This document shows, piece after piece, positions 52,538 through 61,133 of a stretch of DNA of 64,000 nt. The DNA comes from Ga0077555 sp050187415 (GTDB taxonomy: Bacteria; Pseudomonadota; Alphaproteobacteria; Rhizobiales; Hyphomicrobiaceae). How positions within the stretch are numbered: the stretch's first letter is position 1; each line of letters begins with the position of its first letter. A program made the position numbers and the translations under genes. The stretch lies in the NCBI GenBank assembly GCA_050187415.1, contig JBFWXN010000004.1:62001-126000 (forward strand), given 5' to 3'. The notes below the pieces were generated by a model. It saw only the letters and a program-made list of their open reading frames with translations. It did not search any database and was not told the DNA's origin.

Positions 52538-53062
52538 ATGTTCGAGCGCAACAGGATCGAGACCACCGAGCAGGGCGGCGTAGCGGTGGAGATCACAACC
52601 GATTCCGGCGAGTGTTTCGCCGGGCAACTCCTCGTCGGACGGGGCCGCAATTTCGTCCAGGCGCTCAACGGCGAGGGGGACTTCATCGAATTCGAGTCTT
52701 GGGGCGGCGACAGATCGTATGTCTCCAAACGCGCCCTGCGCTCGGTAAAGCTGGTGCAGGCTGCCCGGCCCGAGAGCTTGAAGGGTCGCATCAGTGCCAT
52801 GGACGGCTTCGATCCCCATACAATCCTAGGCTTGCGAATCGGCGCCGGCCTCGATGAGGCAAAAGCCGCGTGGCACCGGCTTGCCAAGGCGTATCATCCC
52901 GATCGCTACGCAACCGCAGAGCTGCCCGAAGAGGTGACAGTCTACCTCGCAGCGATGGCGCGACGTATCAATGCTGCTTACGCGGCGCTTGAAACCACCT
53001 TTGCCCCCCGTAAGAGCGTGCCGCCGCAGCGGGCCCCGGCCTACGAGCCGCGCAACGCGTGA
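52538..53062 (+). CDS. J-domain protein
   Basis: A 174-residue protein started at ATG 52538 with GGAGAGG nine bases upstream. The N-terminal 85 residues look like a small beta-barrel (VAVEITTDSGECFAGQLLV and GDFIEFESWGGD). A J-domain follows from about 90, with ILGLRIGAGLDEAKAAWHRL and the DnaK-activating HPD in YHPDRY. No G/F region or zinc domain is present. It is likely a specialised DnaK partner; its client is unknown. Confidence 0.82.
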   Translation: MFERNRIETTEQGGVAVEITTDSGECFAGQLLVGRGRNFVQALNGEGDFIEFESWGGDRSYVSKRALRSVKLVQAARPESLKGRISAMDGFDPHTILGLRIGAGLDEAKAAWHRLAKAYHPDRYATAELPEEVTVYLAAMARRINAAYAALETTFAPRKSVPPQRAPAYEPRNA

Positions 53063-53235
53063 GGCTCGGAGGGACGCCCCACGTCGTCACCGGAGCGGGC
53101 GGTCTGCGCGGCCCCACGGGGCCCGATGCCCGAGTGGCCGTCATCGAACCGTGGCCGAACTGTCATCAGATTTACGAGGCATGCGCGCACAGTCCGATCC
53201 GTGGAAGAACGGGCGCTCGAACACGGGACCGGGCC

Positions 53236-54036
53236 ATGATTGCCGAAGCCGCTCTCGCTGTGGGCGCCGTCGCAGCCGGCGCGCTCGTCGTCGCGCAACG
53301 AAATCGTGCCCGCCTCTATCGATCGCTCGCGTCGAGAGTAGAGGCGATCCAGCGCGACATCCGGATCGAGGCCGGCGACCTGCTGCAACGGGTGCCGCCG
53401 TCTTTCGAGGCCCGGCTGACCAGCCTCGGCAAAGCGCTCCCCGAGGCGACCGTCGCCACGATCCGTCGGCAGGCGCTCGAACTGGTCCGGCCCGAACGCA
53501 GCTACATCCCGGCTCACAAGAAGGGCGGTACCGTCGCCTACGAAAACCTGTTCGCATCGGCCCCGGCGATCGTCGCCCTCTACCATGCGCCCGAGCTGCA
53601 GGAGTTCATATCGCGTATCGTCGGCGCCCGCGTCAGCCCGACACCCATTCACGACCAAAGCTCTCTTTCTGTACTGTTCTACGAGAAACCCGGCGATCAC
53701 ATTGGCTGGCACTACGACCACAACTTCTATCGTGGACGACATGTGACGGTTCTGTTTCCCGTCATCAACGAGGGAACGGCTGCAGGTCGACTGAGTCATG
53801 CCCGATTGCAGGCAAGGATCGACGGCCGCCAGATGGATGTCGCGACGCCGCCCAACACCTTGATCTTATTCGAGGGCGCTCGCGTGCATCACAAGGTGAC
53901 CCCCATACTGGTCGGCGAGCGCCGCCTCGTCATTTCGATGACCTATTGTACCGATTGCCGAGCCAACGTGGTGCAAGGGGCCGCACGGCGCATCAAGGAC
54001 GTGGCTTTCTTTGGGCCGCGGGCGCTCTGGACCTGA
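53236..54036 (+). CDS. 2OG-Fe(II) oxygenase-like protein, N-terminally anchored
   Basis: A 266-residue protein started at ATG 53236, right before a hydrophobic N-terminal segment (about 4-20) that could be a membrane anchor. The iron ligands are seen as H and D in GWHYDHNFY (about 161-169) and the distal H in GARVHHKVTP, with the 2-oxoglutarate arginine in GERRLVIS. The double-stranded beta-helix region spans about 130-250. It resembles prolyl-hydroxylase-type enzymes. Substrate unknown. Confidence 0.78.
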   Translation: MIAEAALAVGAVAAGALVVAQRNRARLYRSLASRVEAIQRDIRIEAGDLLQRVPPSFEARLTSLGKALPEATVATIRRQALELVRPERSYIPAHKKGGTVAYENLFASAPAIVALYHAPELQEFISRIVGARVSPTPIHDQSSLSVLFYEKPGDHIGWHYDHNFYRGRHVTVLFPVINEGTAAGRLSHARLQARIDGRQMDVATPPNTLILFEGARVHHKVTPILVGERRLVISMTYCTDCRANVVQGAARRIKDVAFFGPRALWT

Positions 54037-54065
54037 GCCTTTGCGAAGACCGAAGGTGTTCCAGT

Positions 54066-54908
54066 CTAGGTGAGAGGTGGATCGGCCTCGCCGCCCTCGC
54101 GCGCCGGCTTGCTCCCACGAAGCGGACCGTCCGCAAGATTTCGCCACGGCTTTTCGGTCGTGTGCTCCTTTTCGTATAGCTGGCGCAGGAACCCATCGAT
54201 GCGCATATCGGGTGGGGAGACCGCGTCGGTCCGGCTGCGCTCGGCAAACTGCGCCTCGCGGGCCCAGTCGGTTGCACCCGTCCGCTTGTGCCGTCGGCTA
54301 CCCCACATCAGCAGCGGACGATCGGGCGGCTCGAGTTCGAGTTCCTCGAGGAACGTTTCCCGGAGCGCGTAAAAGGATTGCAGGATGCCGTCGCGGGCAA
54401 GTTTGCGTTGCTCGTCGTTGAATGTCGTCTCCTTCGACGGGTCGAGCGTTTGCAGCGCGCGACGCATGTCGTGCAGCGGAGCGAAAGGGTAGATGCCGAT
54501 CAGGCTCTCGGTCTCGCCGACATTCGCATAGACCGTGCGCATATTGTCGAGCGTGGCCGAGATGGCCGTGAACGCTTCGACGTAGTCGAACTCGGTCGGA
54601 TGATGGAGGCGCGTGTAGGCGTAGAGCTTCGACTTGGCATCGACGATCTCTCGCCATTCGTCTTTCAAGGCCGAGAGGAAACTCTGCCGACGCTGGTAGA
54701 TGCCCGCAAGAACGGTCGCGACGACGGTGATGAACACCAGCGCCATGTCCTTCAGATAATCATAGATGTCGGCGGCGACGGCCTGGGCCGGCGACCCGGC
54801 GATGCCCGGAATGTAGGGGGCAAGTTTTGCGAGAAGCGATATCGAGAGCACGAAGCCGAGCGCCAGATAGGACCATCGAAGCGTTCGGGTGAGCTTCGAG
54901 CGGGTCAT
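54066..54908 (-). CDS. Hypothetical membrane protein
   Basis: A 280-residue protein with two N-terminal membrane helices (about 12-34 and 51-70) and a cytoplasmic helical domain of some 200 residues (IYQRRQSFLSALKDEWREI, YAYTRLHHPTEFDYVEA). I recognise no family. The N-terminal layout resembles phage or plasmid membrane proteins of the DUF type as well as chromosomal unknowns. It is 12 bases downstream of plsC on the same strand. Confidence 0.68.
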   Translation of the reverse strand: MTRSKLTRTLRWSYLALGFVLSISLLAKLAPYIPGIAGSPAQAVAADIYDYLKDMALVFITVVATVLAGIYQRRQSFLSALKDEWREIVDAKSKLYAYTRLHHPTEFDYVEAFTAISATLDNMRTVYANVGETESLIGIYPFAPLHDMRRALQTLDPSKETTFNDEQRKLARDGILQSFYALRETFLEELELEPPDRPLLMWGSRRHKRTGATDWAREAQFAERSRTDAVSPPDMRIDGFLRQLYEKEHTTEKPWRNLADGPLRGSKPAREGGEADPPLT

Positions 54909-54920
54909 GGCGCGGGTCCG

Positions 54921-55709
54921 TCAGATTGCCGCGGGGGCGGACGCCGCCAGCTCGCGCGCCCTCGGCGGCGGGACGGGTTCGCCAGCGGCTTCGGCGATCA
55001 GGCGCCAGGATGCGTCCTCAATGGCGGACTCGAGCTTGCTGCGCATCTCGGCGCGCGGCAGTCCGGGCGGCATCGCAGGTAGGATCTCGACGATGATCGT
55101 ACCCGGGTAGCGAACGAAGCTCCGGCGTGGCCAATAGAGTCCGGAATTGAGTGCGAGTGGCACGAGTGGCACGTCGAGAGCAGCATAGATCGCGGCATAT
55201 CCGGGCTTGTAGTCGGGTTCGGCGCCCGGCGCCCGGCGCGTTCCCTCCGCAAAAATCACGATCTCGCGGCCCGCCTCCGACTTTGCCCGCGCGTCGGCAA
55301 TCATCGCCTTGAGCGCAACCGCGGCTCGGTCGCGGCGCACAAGGATGTGCTCGAACTTCATGCAGAACCATCCGTAGAGCGGAATCCTCGTCAGCTCCGC
55401 CTTGAGCACGATGGCCGGGTCGCTGAACAGCGGAATGAGCGCGAACGTGTCCCAGGCCGATTGATGTTTGGCGACGACAAGGCACGCGCCCTTTGGAATG
55501 TTCTCACGCCCCCGAACTTCGAGGCGTGTGCCGCAGATCACCTTCAGCAGCCATGTGCAAAGCTGGCCGTGCAGCCGCAACCCCAGCATCGCCCATGATC
55601 GAGGACCGACCAAAAGCCAGATGCCGAGCAGCATCATCAACGCGGTCACCAGGTAGAACGCAACGGTGAAGAGAGCCGATCGCAGAGCCACGCCAAGCGG
55701 GACGTTCAT
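54921..55709 (-). CDS. plsC: 1-acyl-sn-glycerol-3-phosphate acyltransferase
   Basis: A 262-residue membrane acyltransferase. It has an N-terminal hydrophobic helix (about 12-35), the catalytic HX4D box in VAKHQSAWDTF and the substrate motif FAEGTRRAPG. It makes phosphatidic acid from lysophosphatidic acid. The start overlaps the stop of the DUF218 gene by four bases (ATGA), so the two are translated together. In many Rhizobiales this pair follows ftsE-ftsX, which is not the case here. Confidence 0.93.
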   Translation of the reverse strand: MNVPLGVALRSALFTVAFYLVTALMMLLGIWLLVGPRSWAMLGLRLHGQLCTWLLKVICGTRLEVRGRENIPKGACLVVAKHQSAWDTFALIPLFSDPAIVLKAELTRIPLYGWFCMKFEHILVRRDRAAVALKAMIADARAKSEAGREIVIFAEGTRRAPGAEPDYKPGYAAIYAALDVPLVPLALNSGLYWPRRSFVRYPGTIIVEILPAMPPGLPRAEMRSKLESAIEDASWRLIAEAAGEPVPPPRARELAASAPAAI

Positions 55710-56395
55710 CGGCGGGGTCCCGAATTGGCGGAGGCCGAGGGAAGGCTGCCCGGTGGCAGCGGTGATCGCGGCTCATGATCGTGCAACGCGAGCACGCGCC
55801 AGACGGCCAATCGGGCGGACGCGCCAAGAAACTTGACATACTCGGCCATAAGCAGCCGGGCCGTCGGCCAGTGACGCCACCAAGCGTCGAGCTGCAAATT
55901 CCGGCTCGCCCTGACCGGATACGATACGACGTCGATGTCCGGCATGGCGCGCGCGAACTCGGCTCGGCTGCGCATCATGTGATAGCCGGACGTGACCACG
56001 ATCACGCTACGAAATCCATTTGTGCGCAGCCAGCGGCGGGCTTCCTCGGCGTTGCCGCTGGTATTGAGGGCTTCATGGCCGATATCGACGCAGCATCCGA
56101 CCAGCGCGCGGCGCTCGTCGTCGGCGCCGCGGATGCGGCGTCTGAGCTCGGTGGGCATCCGGGTCGTCGGATGCACACCCGATATGAGCAGCCGCTGCGC
56201 GCGCCCTTCCACCATCAGGCGCATGCCCGTGGCGATCCGCTCCTCGTCCCCAGTCAGGACAACGATGGCGTCGGCGCGCGGATCGTCGGACGGAGCCAGC
56301 TTGCGAACGGTGTCGGCAAACATGGCAAAACCCAGCCCACCGGCCACGATGCCGATGAGTCCGAGCCCTGTTACCGTGCGGATCAGCTTCGCCAT
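55706..56395 (-). CDS. YdcF/ElyC family (DUF218) membrane protein
   Basis: A 229-residue protein started at ATG 56395; an ATG at 56476 would add a 27-residue polar extension. One N-terminal helix (about 6-27) anchors a DUF218 domain with VVLTGDEERIATGMRLM, LLISGVHPTT and SVIVVTSGYHMMRS. ElyC-type members are linked to peptidoglycan and lipid carrier metabolism in the envelope. The stop overlaps plsC by four bases. Confidence 0.88.
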   Translation of the reverse strand: MAKLIRTVTGLGLIGIVAGGLGFAMFADTVRKLAPSDDPRADAIVVLTGDEERIATGMRLMVEGRAQRLLISGVHPTTRMPTELRRRIRGADDERRALVGCCVDIGHEALNTSGNAEEARRWLRTNGFRSVIVVTSGYHMMRSRAEFARAMPDIDVVSYPVRASRNLQLDAWWRHWPTARLLMAEYVKFLGASARLAVWRVLALHDHEPRSPLPPGSLPSASANSGPRR

Positions 56396-56571
56396 GATGT
56401 CCAGCCGGCCCCTCGGATGCGCGCTCGCGGCCGGCCGGAGACGCCGCGAAGCACTTTGCTCAGCATGATTGTGCATTGTGCCGCGACCATGGCAAGCGAA
56501 GCGTCACGCCGACCCGCCTCCAGTCCGGCGCCGATACGAAGCCTCTTGTGTAGAACCCGTGCGTGCAGAGC

Positions 56572-56916
56572 TCAGTTGTCCCAGACCCGCTCATTGAGTG
56601 TCTCGAAAAAATCGAGTGATTCCTCGCGCAGCGTGCGCCGGCAGTTGCCCTTGCAGCCGATCCACGTTCCGCCCGGCATGCGGACTTCACGTTCCACGAG
56701 GCCGCGCCGCACGGCCCCCCGGATGCAGCCACGGCCATAGTCGCTGCAGGCAACGACGCTACCGCCAGGGTCGCGGTCGCGGCTTTCACGGCCAAGCGCT
56801 TCGGCCGACATCACCACAAGACCCGCGACCATCGCTGCGAGCATGGCGCCGGTCACGCCGATGCGACCTGCAACTCGAGCGAGTCGCGAAAATGAGGCCG
56901 AATGTGATGTGCGCAT
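56572..56916 (-). CDS. Small exported Cys-containing protein
   Basis: A 114-residue protein. I choose ATG 56916 because GAGGAG lies five bases upstream; longer starts at 56988 and 57009 exist. A signal or anchor helix (about 18-41) is followed by a mature part with four cysteines (VACSDYGRGC and WIGCKGNC) and the ending TLREESLDFFETLNE. This cysteine pattern recurs in short exported proteins of Rhizobiales, as far as I recall. Function unknown. It is divergent from the ceramidase-like gene. Confidence 0.65.
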   Translation of the reverse strand: MRTSHSASFSRLARVAGRIGVTGAMLAAMVAGLVVMSAEALGRESRDRDPGGSVVACSDYGRGCIRGAVRRGLVEREVRMPGGTWIGCKGNCRRTLREESLDFFETLNERVWDN

Positions 56917-57050
56917 CAGCTCCTCGATCCTCCAGGGCGCCGGCTGAGGCAGCGCGCCCCGGCCCGGACGATCATCGCGCAGCGTCATGTCTCCGTTCTT
57001 GGCCAGCATATAGGTATCGTGCGAGGTGTTGGCGAGTGTGAGGGGCGGTC

Positions 57051-57800
57051 GTGGATTGGTCGGAACAGGTCTTCAACTACTGTGAACGGGCACTCGACCC
57101 GTCATTCTGGGCCGAGCCGGTTAACGCCCTGACCAATATAGCCTTTCTCGCGGCGGCGGTCATTGCCGGCGTGACGCTCCGCCGGCGCCCGCCCGATGCG
57201 GACGCCGTCTCGGCCGGCGAGTGGCTGGCGATCTGGATGCTGATCGCCCTTGTGGCGATCATTGGCGTAGGCAGCTTCCTGTTTCACACTTTTGCAACCC
57301 GATGGGCCCTGATCGCCGACGTGGCGCCCATCACCCTGTTCATGGCCGCTTACCTTGCCTACGCGCTGCGCATGTTTCTGCGGTGCGGATGGATCGTCTT
57401 GATGCTCGCCGTGCCAGCTTTCCTGGGCCTGGGGGCGGTCGTGTCGAGCCTCACCTGCGCCCGTAACCTCGCGACGAGCGGCCTGGCTCAGGCCGAGTTG
57501 CCGCCTGCTGCACTCCCGTGCTTCAACGGCTCGCTGGGCTACGCGCCGGCCTTGGCCGCTCTTTTCGTTATCGGCGCCATCATGATCTGCCGCGGTTTGC
57601 CAGCCGGACGCAAGGTGTTGGCCGCAGGTGGCGTATTCTCGGTTTCGATCGTTCTCAGGACCGTCGATCGCGAGCTGTGCAACGCAACCCGTTTCCTCGA
57701 TCACGCTTGGGGCACACATGCGCTCTGGCACGTCCTCAACGCCGTGACCCTCTACATCCTGCTCTCGGCAGCCATCGAGACCCATCGGCGGCGGCCGTGA
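57051..57800 (+). CDS. Ceramidase-like integral membrane hydrolase
   Basis: A 249-residue protein starting at GTG 57051 with AGGGG seven bases upstream. Seven hydrophobic segments fit the alkaline ceramidase/CREST family. Signature parts are NYCERALDPSFWAEPVNALTN near the start (split over 5-25), GSFLFHTFATRW with a candidate zinc histidine, and HALWHVLNAVTLY near the end. The family cleaves amide-linked lipids. Bacterial sphingolipid genes are not seen nearby, so the substrate could be an ornithine- or sphingo-type lipid. Confidence 0.85.
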   Translation: MDWSEQVFNYCERALDPSFWAEPVNALTNIAFLAAAVIAGVTLRRRPPDADAVSAGEWLAIWMLIALVAIIGVGSFLFHTFATRWALIADVAPITLFMAAYLAYALRMFLRCGWIVLMLAVPAFLGLGAVVSSLTCARNLATSGLAQAELPPAALPCFNGSLGYAPALAALFVIGAIMICRGLPAGRKVLAAGGVFSVSIVLRTVDRELCNATRFLDHAWGTHALWHVLNAVTLYILLSAAIETHRRRP

Positions 57801-57814
57801 CGCGACGGTTGCAC

Positions 57815-58453
57815 TTAATCCGAACATGGCGGCCGGACCGACGGGTGCACACCCGGAACGAAACCGCCACCAAGCACGGCGACGATGGACCGCGGCGTCA
57901 GCACCTCCATTGCGGTCGGTTCGCGGTGAAGCGGCCTTGGGTCCCCATAACCCTCCGGCGACCAGGGATAAAGGCGCGTCGCCCACACGAGGTAAGGTTG
58001 CGAGCCTAGACGAACGAATGTGCCGCTCGGCAGATCGCCCCGTCCGGCGTGGTAGGTGACCTTGCGACCGGCCTCGTCGACCCGCTCGGCGTGCAGCACC
58101 CTGTCCATCTCGGGCGCGGTGGCGCGCTCCGTGTGGCCGCGAGCGGCAGCCCAAAGGCTCGCGAAACGCAGGGAGTCGTCGCGCCGGCATTCGAAACACG
58201 GGCGATGGCCGGCCGCGAGCGCCGTCGCCTCGTCTAGGAAGAACAACTCGGTATAGCGCCCCGGCGTCATCACTTGCCGTTGCCGGTCGTTGAACGACAG
58301 GCGGCAGCAGATCCACTGGCGCGAAACCCATCTGCGGCGGCCGAGCGTCCGGTGCGCGTCGTGCAGCGGTCCGCCCCGATTGCCCATCATCAGCCCGCGG
58401 GCCGGATGAGCTACGATCTCGCCCACGGGCGTCACTCGGTTCTGGAGCGGCAT
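57815..58453 (-). CDS. Conserved-looking protein of unknown function
   Basis: A 212-residue protein started at ATG 58453. It is rich in short conserved-looking motifs: RVTPVGEIVAHPARGL, SRQWICCRLSF, MTPGRYTELFFLDEATALAAG and HRPCFECRR, the last a possible metal-binding CxxC. No signal or membrane helix is present. I recall similar proteins as unnamed conserved proteins in alphaproteobacteria but cannot name a function. It is convergent with the ceramidase-like gene (15 bases apart). Confidence 0.72.
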   Translation of the reverse strand: MPLQNRVTPVGEIVAHPARGLMMGNRGGPLHDAHRTLGRRRWVSRQWICCRLSFNDRQRQVMTPGRYTELFFLDEATALAAGHRPCFECRRDDSLRFASLWAAARGHTERATAPEMDRVLHAERVDEAGRKVTYHAGRGDLPSGTFVRLGSQPYLVWATRLYPWSPEGYGDPRPLHREPTAMEVLTPRSIVAVLGGGFVPGVHPSVRPPCSD

Positions 58454-58518
58454 GGCGTGATCTGCCACATTCGACGTCGACCGGCTGCATGGCCGAAGCT
58501 GCACGAGAAGGATCGAGA

Positions 58519-59310
58519 ATGACCGATGCCGGCGTGAGTGTGAAGACTGTCGATCGCGGTGACGCAGGACGCGTTGCTCACGTGACGATCGACAATCGTC
58601 AACGCCTCAACTCCCTTTCGACACCGATTCTAATGGCACTGAAGCAGGCGTTCGAGACCCTCGGCCAGGACGCGAGCATGCGGGCCGTCGTGCTGACGGG
58701 TGCCGGCGACCGTGCCTTCATCGGCGGCGCGGATCTCAACGAGTTGCGCGGCCTGTCGTTCGATAGCGCCCGACTGTTCATCACGCGCCTGCATCAGGCG
58801 TGCAAGGCGATACGCGATTGCCCCGTGCCCGTAATCGCGCGGGTGAACGGCTTCTGTCTCGGTGGAGGGCTCGAGGTGGCGGCGTCGGCCGACATGCGCC
58901 TGGTTGCGGAAGGTGCGGTCCTCGGTATGCCGGAGGTCGTGATGGGGCTACCCTCGGTGATCGAGGCAGCGCTGCTTCCCGGTCTGATCGGCTGGGGCAA
59001 GACACGCGAAATCCTGCTCACCGGCGAAACGTTCGGTGCGCCCGAAGCACTGGCGATGGGCTTTGCCCAGAAGGTGGTGCCTGTCGCGGGCCTCGATGCC
59101 GCCGTCGATCACTGGGTTACGCTAATTCTGAAAACAACGCCGAAAGCCAGTCGTTCACAGAAAGCGCTGATGAACCATTGGCAGCGGGTATCGGTCGAGG
59201 AAGGCATTGCGGCTGGCATCGATTCGTTCTCGGAAGCCTATCGGACAAGCGAGCCGCAGGCTGCGATCGAAGCATTCTTTGCCGACAAAGCCAAGCACAA
59301 GGGCAGGTGA
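58519..59310 (+). CDS. Enoyl-CoA hydratase/isomerase family protein
   Basis: A 263-residue crotonase-fold protein starting at ATG 58519, with AAGGA ten bases upstream. Oxyanion-hole segments are GDRAFIGGADLNEL (about 67-80) and NGFCLGGGLEVAASAD (about 111-126), followed by MPEVVMGLPSVIEAALLPG. At the second catalytic position the usual glutamate of PE..MGL is present, but the following glycine-rich part differs, so activity could be hydratase, isomerase or decarboxylase-like. It is seven bases upstream of an acyl-CoA synthetase gene. Confidence 0.88.
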   Translation: MTDAGVSVKTVDRGDAGRVAHVTIDNRQRLNSLSTPILMALKQAFETLGQDASMRAVVLTGAGDRAFIGGADLNELRGLSFDSARLFITRLHQACKAIRDCPVPVIARVNGFCLGGGLEVAASADMRLVAEGAVLGMPEVVMGLPSVIEAALLPGLIGWGKTREILLTGETFGAPEALAMGFAQKVVPVAGLDAAVDHWVTLILKTTPKASRSQKALMNHWQRVSVEEGIAAGIDSFSEAYRTSEPQAAIEAFFADKAKHKGR

Positions 59311-59317
59311 GCAGGCC

Positions 59318-60985
59318 ATGCGGGACGATCATTTGCGTGGGCTGGCCAGGGTGACACCCTATGCCGATCTACGCCGCGAATTCCAATGGAAGCTGCCCGA
59401 GACATTCAACTTCGCGACCGACGTCGTCGATGCTTGGGCGGCAGAGGGCGACGGGCTGGCACTCATCTGGGAAAATGCCGCTGGCGAAGCGGCCGCCTAT
59501 CACTTCTCGGACATCGCGCGGCTTTCCTGCCGCATGGCGTCTGCCCTTGCCGCCGCCGGCGTGACCAAAGGCGATCGCGTCATCGTGATGCTGCCACGTA
59601 TTCCGGAATGGCAGATCGCGCTCGTGGCGTGTCTCCGGATCGGAGCGATCGCCATCCCGTGCATCGAGATGCTGACCGCGCGCGACGTCGCCTACCGGGT
59701 CGAGAACGCGGAGGCCAAGGCCGCGATCTGCCGGGGCGAGCACGCGATCAAGTTCGCCGAAGTCGAGACCCGCATTCCCGTGCGCATCGCGATCGGTGAA
59801 GCCGTCGGATGGACCTCATGGGCGGACGCGATGGAGACGGGCTCCGACACGTCGCCGGCGGCCGAGGTCGGCATCGATGACCCTGCCGTAATGTATTACA
59901 CGTCGGGATCGACGGGCCATCCGAAAGGCGTACTGCACGCCGCCCGGGCGCTTTATGCGTGGCGGATGCAGGCCTACCTCTGGCTCGACCTCGAGCCCGT
60001 AGACCGCATCTGGTGCACCGCCGATACGGGGTGGAGCAAGGCGGGAACGAGCGTCGTCTGGGGACCGTGGAGCACCGGCGCGACGGCTTTCCAGTATGAC
60101 GGCCCCTTCTCTCCGGCCGAGCGTCTGCGGCTGATCGCCAAGCATCGGATCACGGTGTTCTGCGCCTCGAGCACAGAGCTCCTTCGCCTTGCCGCAGAAG
60201 ATACCTCCATCTACGACCTGTCGTCGCTACGGCGCACTGTGTCGGCCGGCGAGGCGGTCAGTCCGGCGGCGGCCGATCGCTGGCAAAAGGCGACCGGCTG
60301 TCTCGTTTCGGAAGCCTACGGACAGACCGAGGCTCTGATGATGGTCCTGAACTATCCGTCCGAGCCTGTGCGGCGGGGCTCCATGGGGCGGCCCCAGCCG
60401 GGGCTCGATATCGACATCGTTGACGACTCCGGCCACCGTGTCGGCGTCGACGTGGAAGGGCACGTGGCACTGCGTGCGCCGAGCCCCCAGCTCATGCTGG
60501 GTTATTGGCGCGAGCCGGAACGGACAGCCCAATGTTTCATCGAAGGGCCGGAGGGTCTCTGGTACCTGTCCGGCGATCGCGGCCGCAAGGACGCCGACGG
60601 CTATTTCTGGTACGAAGGCCGGGCTGACGACGTGATCAATTCGGCCGGCTACCGAATCGGGCCGCTCGAGGTCGAGAACGCGTTGTTGGAGCACCCTGCG
60701 GTTGCCGAATGCGCCGTTGTGCCGAGCCCGGATCCCGAGCGTGGGGAAATCGTCAAGGCGTTCGTCGTGCTCAAGGCGAATCGCACCGACACCGCTAGCC
60801 TCGTCGGCGAGCTCCAAGAGCACGTCAAGGCCGTGACGGCGCCATATAAGTACCCGCGTGCGATCGCTTTTGTCGACGAGATCCCGAAGACGGTGACGGG
60901 CAAGATTCGACGCCGGACACTGCGTGACCTCGAGATCGAGCGCGCACGCAATGAGGCGGCGGGCGGGACGGAGCGGGGAGGCTGA
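59318..60985 (+). CDS. Acyl-CoA synthetase of the medium-chain / aromatic type
   Basis: A 555-residue AMP-forming CoA ligase. The P-loop is YYTSGSTGHPKGVLH (about 193-207). Further motifs are SEAYGQTEALMMV (about 332-344), DRGRKDADGYFWYEGRADDVI and the C-terminal lysine in KTVTGKIRRR. The layout and NLVR-like middle match the ACSM/medium-chain acyl-CoA synthetase group, which also includes benzoate- and aminobenzoate-CoA ligases. Its start is separated from the hydratase gene by seven bases, so the two form an operon. Confidence 0.92.
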   Translation: MRDDHLRGLARVTPYADLRREFQWKLPETFNFATDVVDAWAAEGDGLALIWENAAGEAAAYHFSDIARLSCRMASALAAAGVTKGDRVIVMLPRIPEWQIALVACLRIGAIAIPCIEMLTARDVAYRVENAEAKAAICRGEHAIKFAEVETRIPVRIAIGEAVGWTSWADAMETGSDTSPAAEVGIDDPAVMYYTSGSTGHPKGVLHAARALYAWRMQAYLWLDLEPVDRIWCTADTGWSKAGTSVVWGPWSTGATAFQYDGPFSPAERLRLIAKHRITVFCASSTELLRLAAEDTSIYDLSSLRRTVSAGEAVSPAAADRWQKATGCLVSEAYGQTEALMMVLNYPSEPVRRGSMGRPQPGLDIDIVDDSGHRVGVDVEGHVALRAPSPQLMLGYWREPERTAQCFIEGPEGLWYLSGDRGRKDADGYFWYEGRADDVINSAGYRIGPLEVENALLEHPAVAECAVVPSPDPERGEIVKAFVVLKANRTDTASLVGELQEHVKAVTAPYKYPRAIAFVDEIPKTVTGKIRRRTLRDLEIERARNEAAGGTERGG

Positions 60986-61133
60986 ACTGAAGGTCGACGA
61001 CGCCCCGGTCGTTGGCCCGGCCACCGTAGTTCTCCCAGCTGGAAGTGCAGTCGTTCTGCTCTATATCACTGGGCTAAGCCCGCGTCCGGCGGTTACTGGC
61101 TCAAAGCGGGCGGCTGCAATCGAGAGGGAACAA

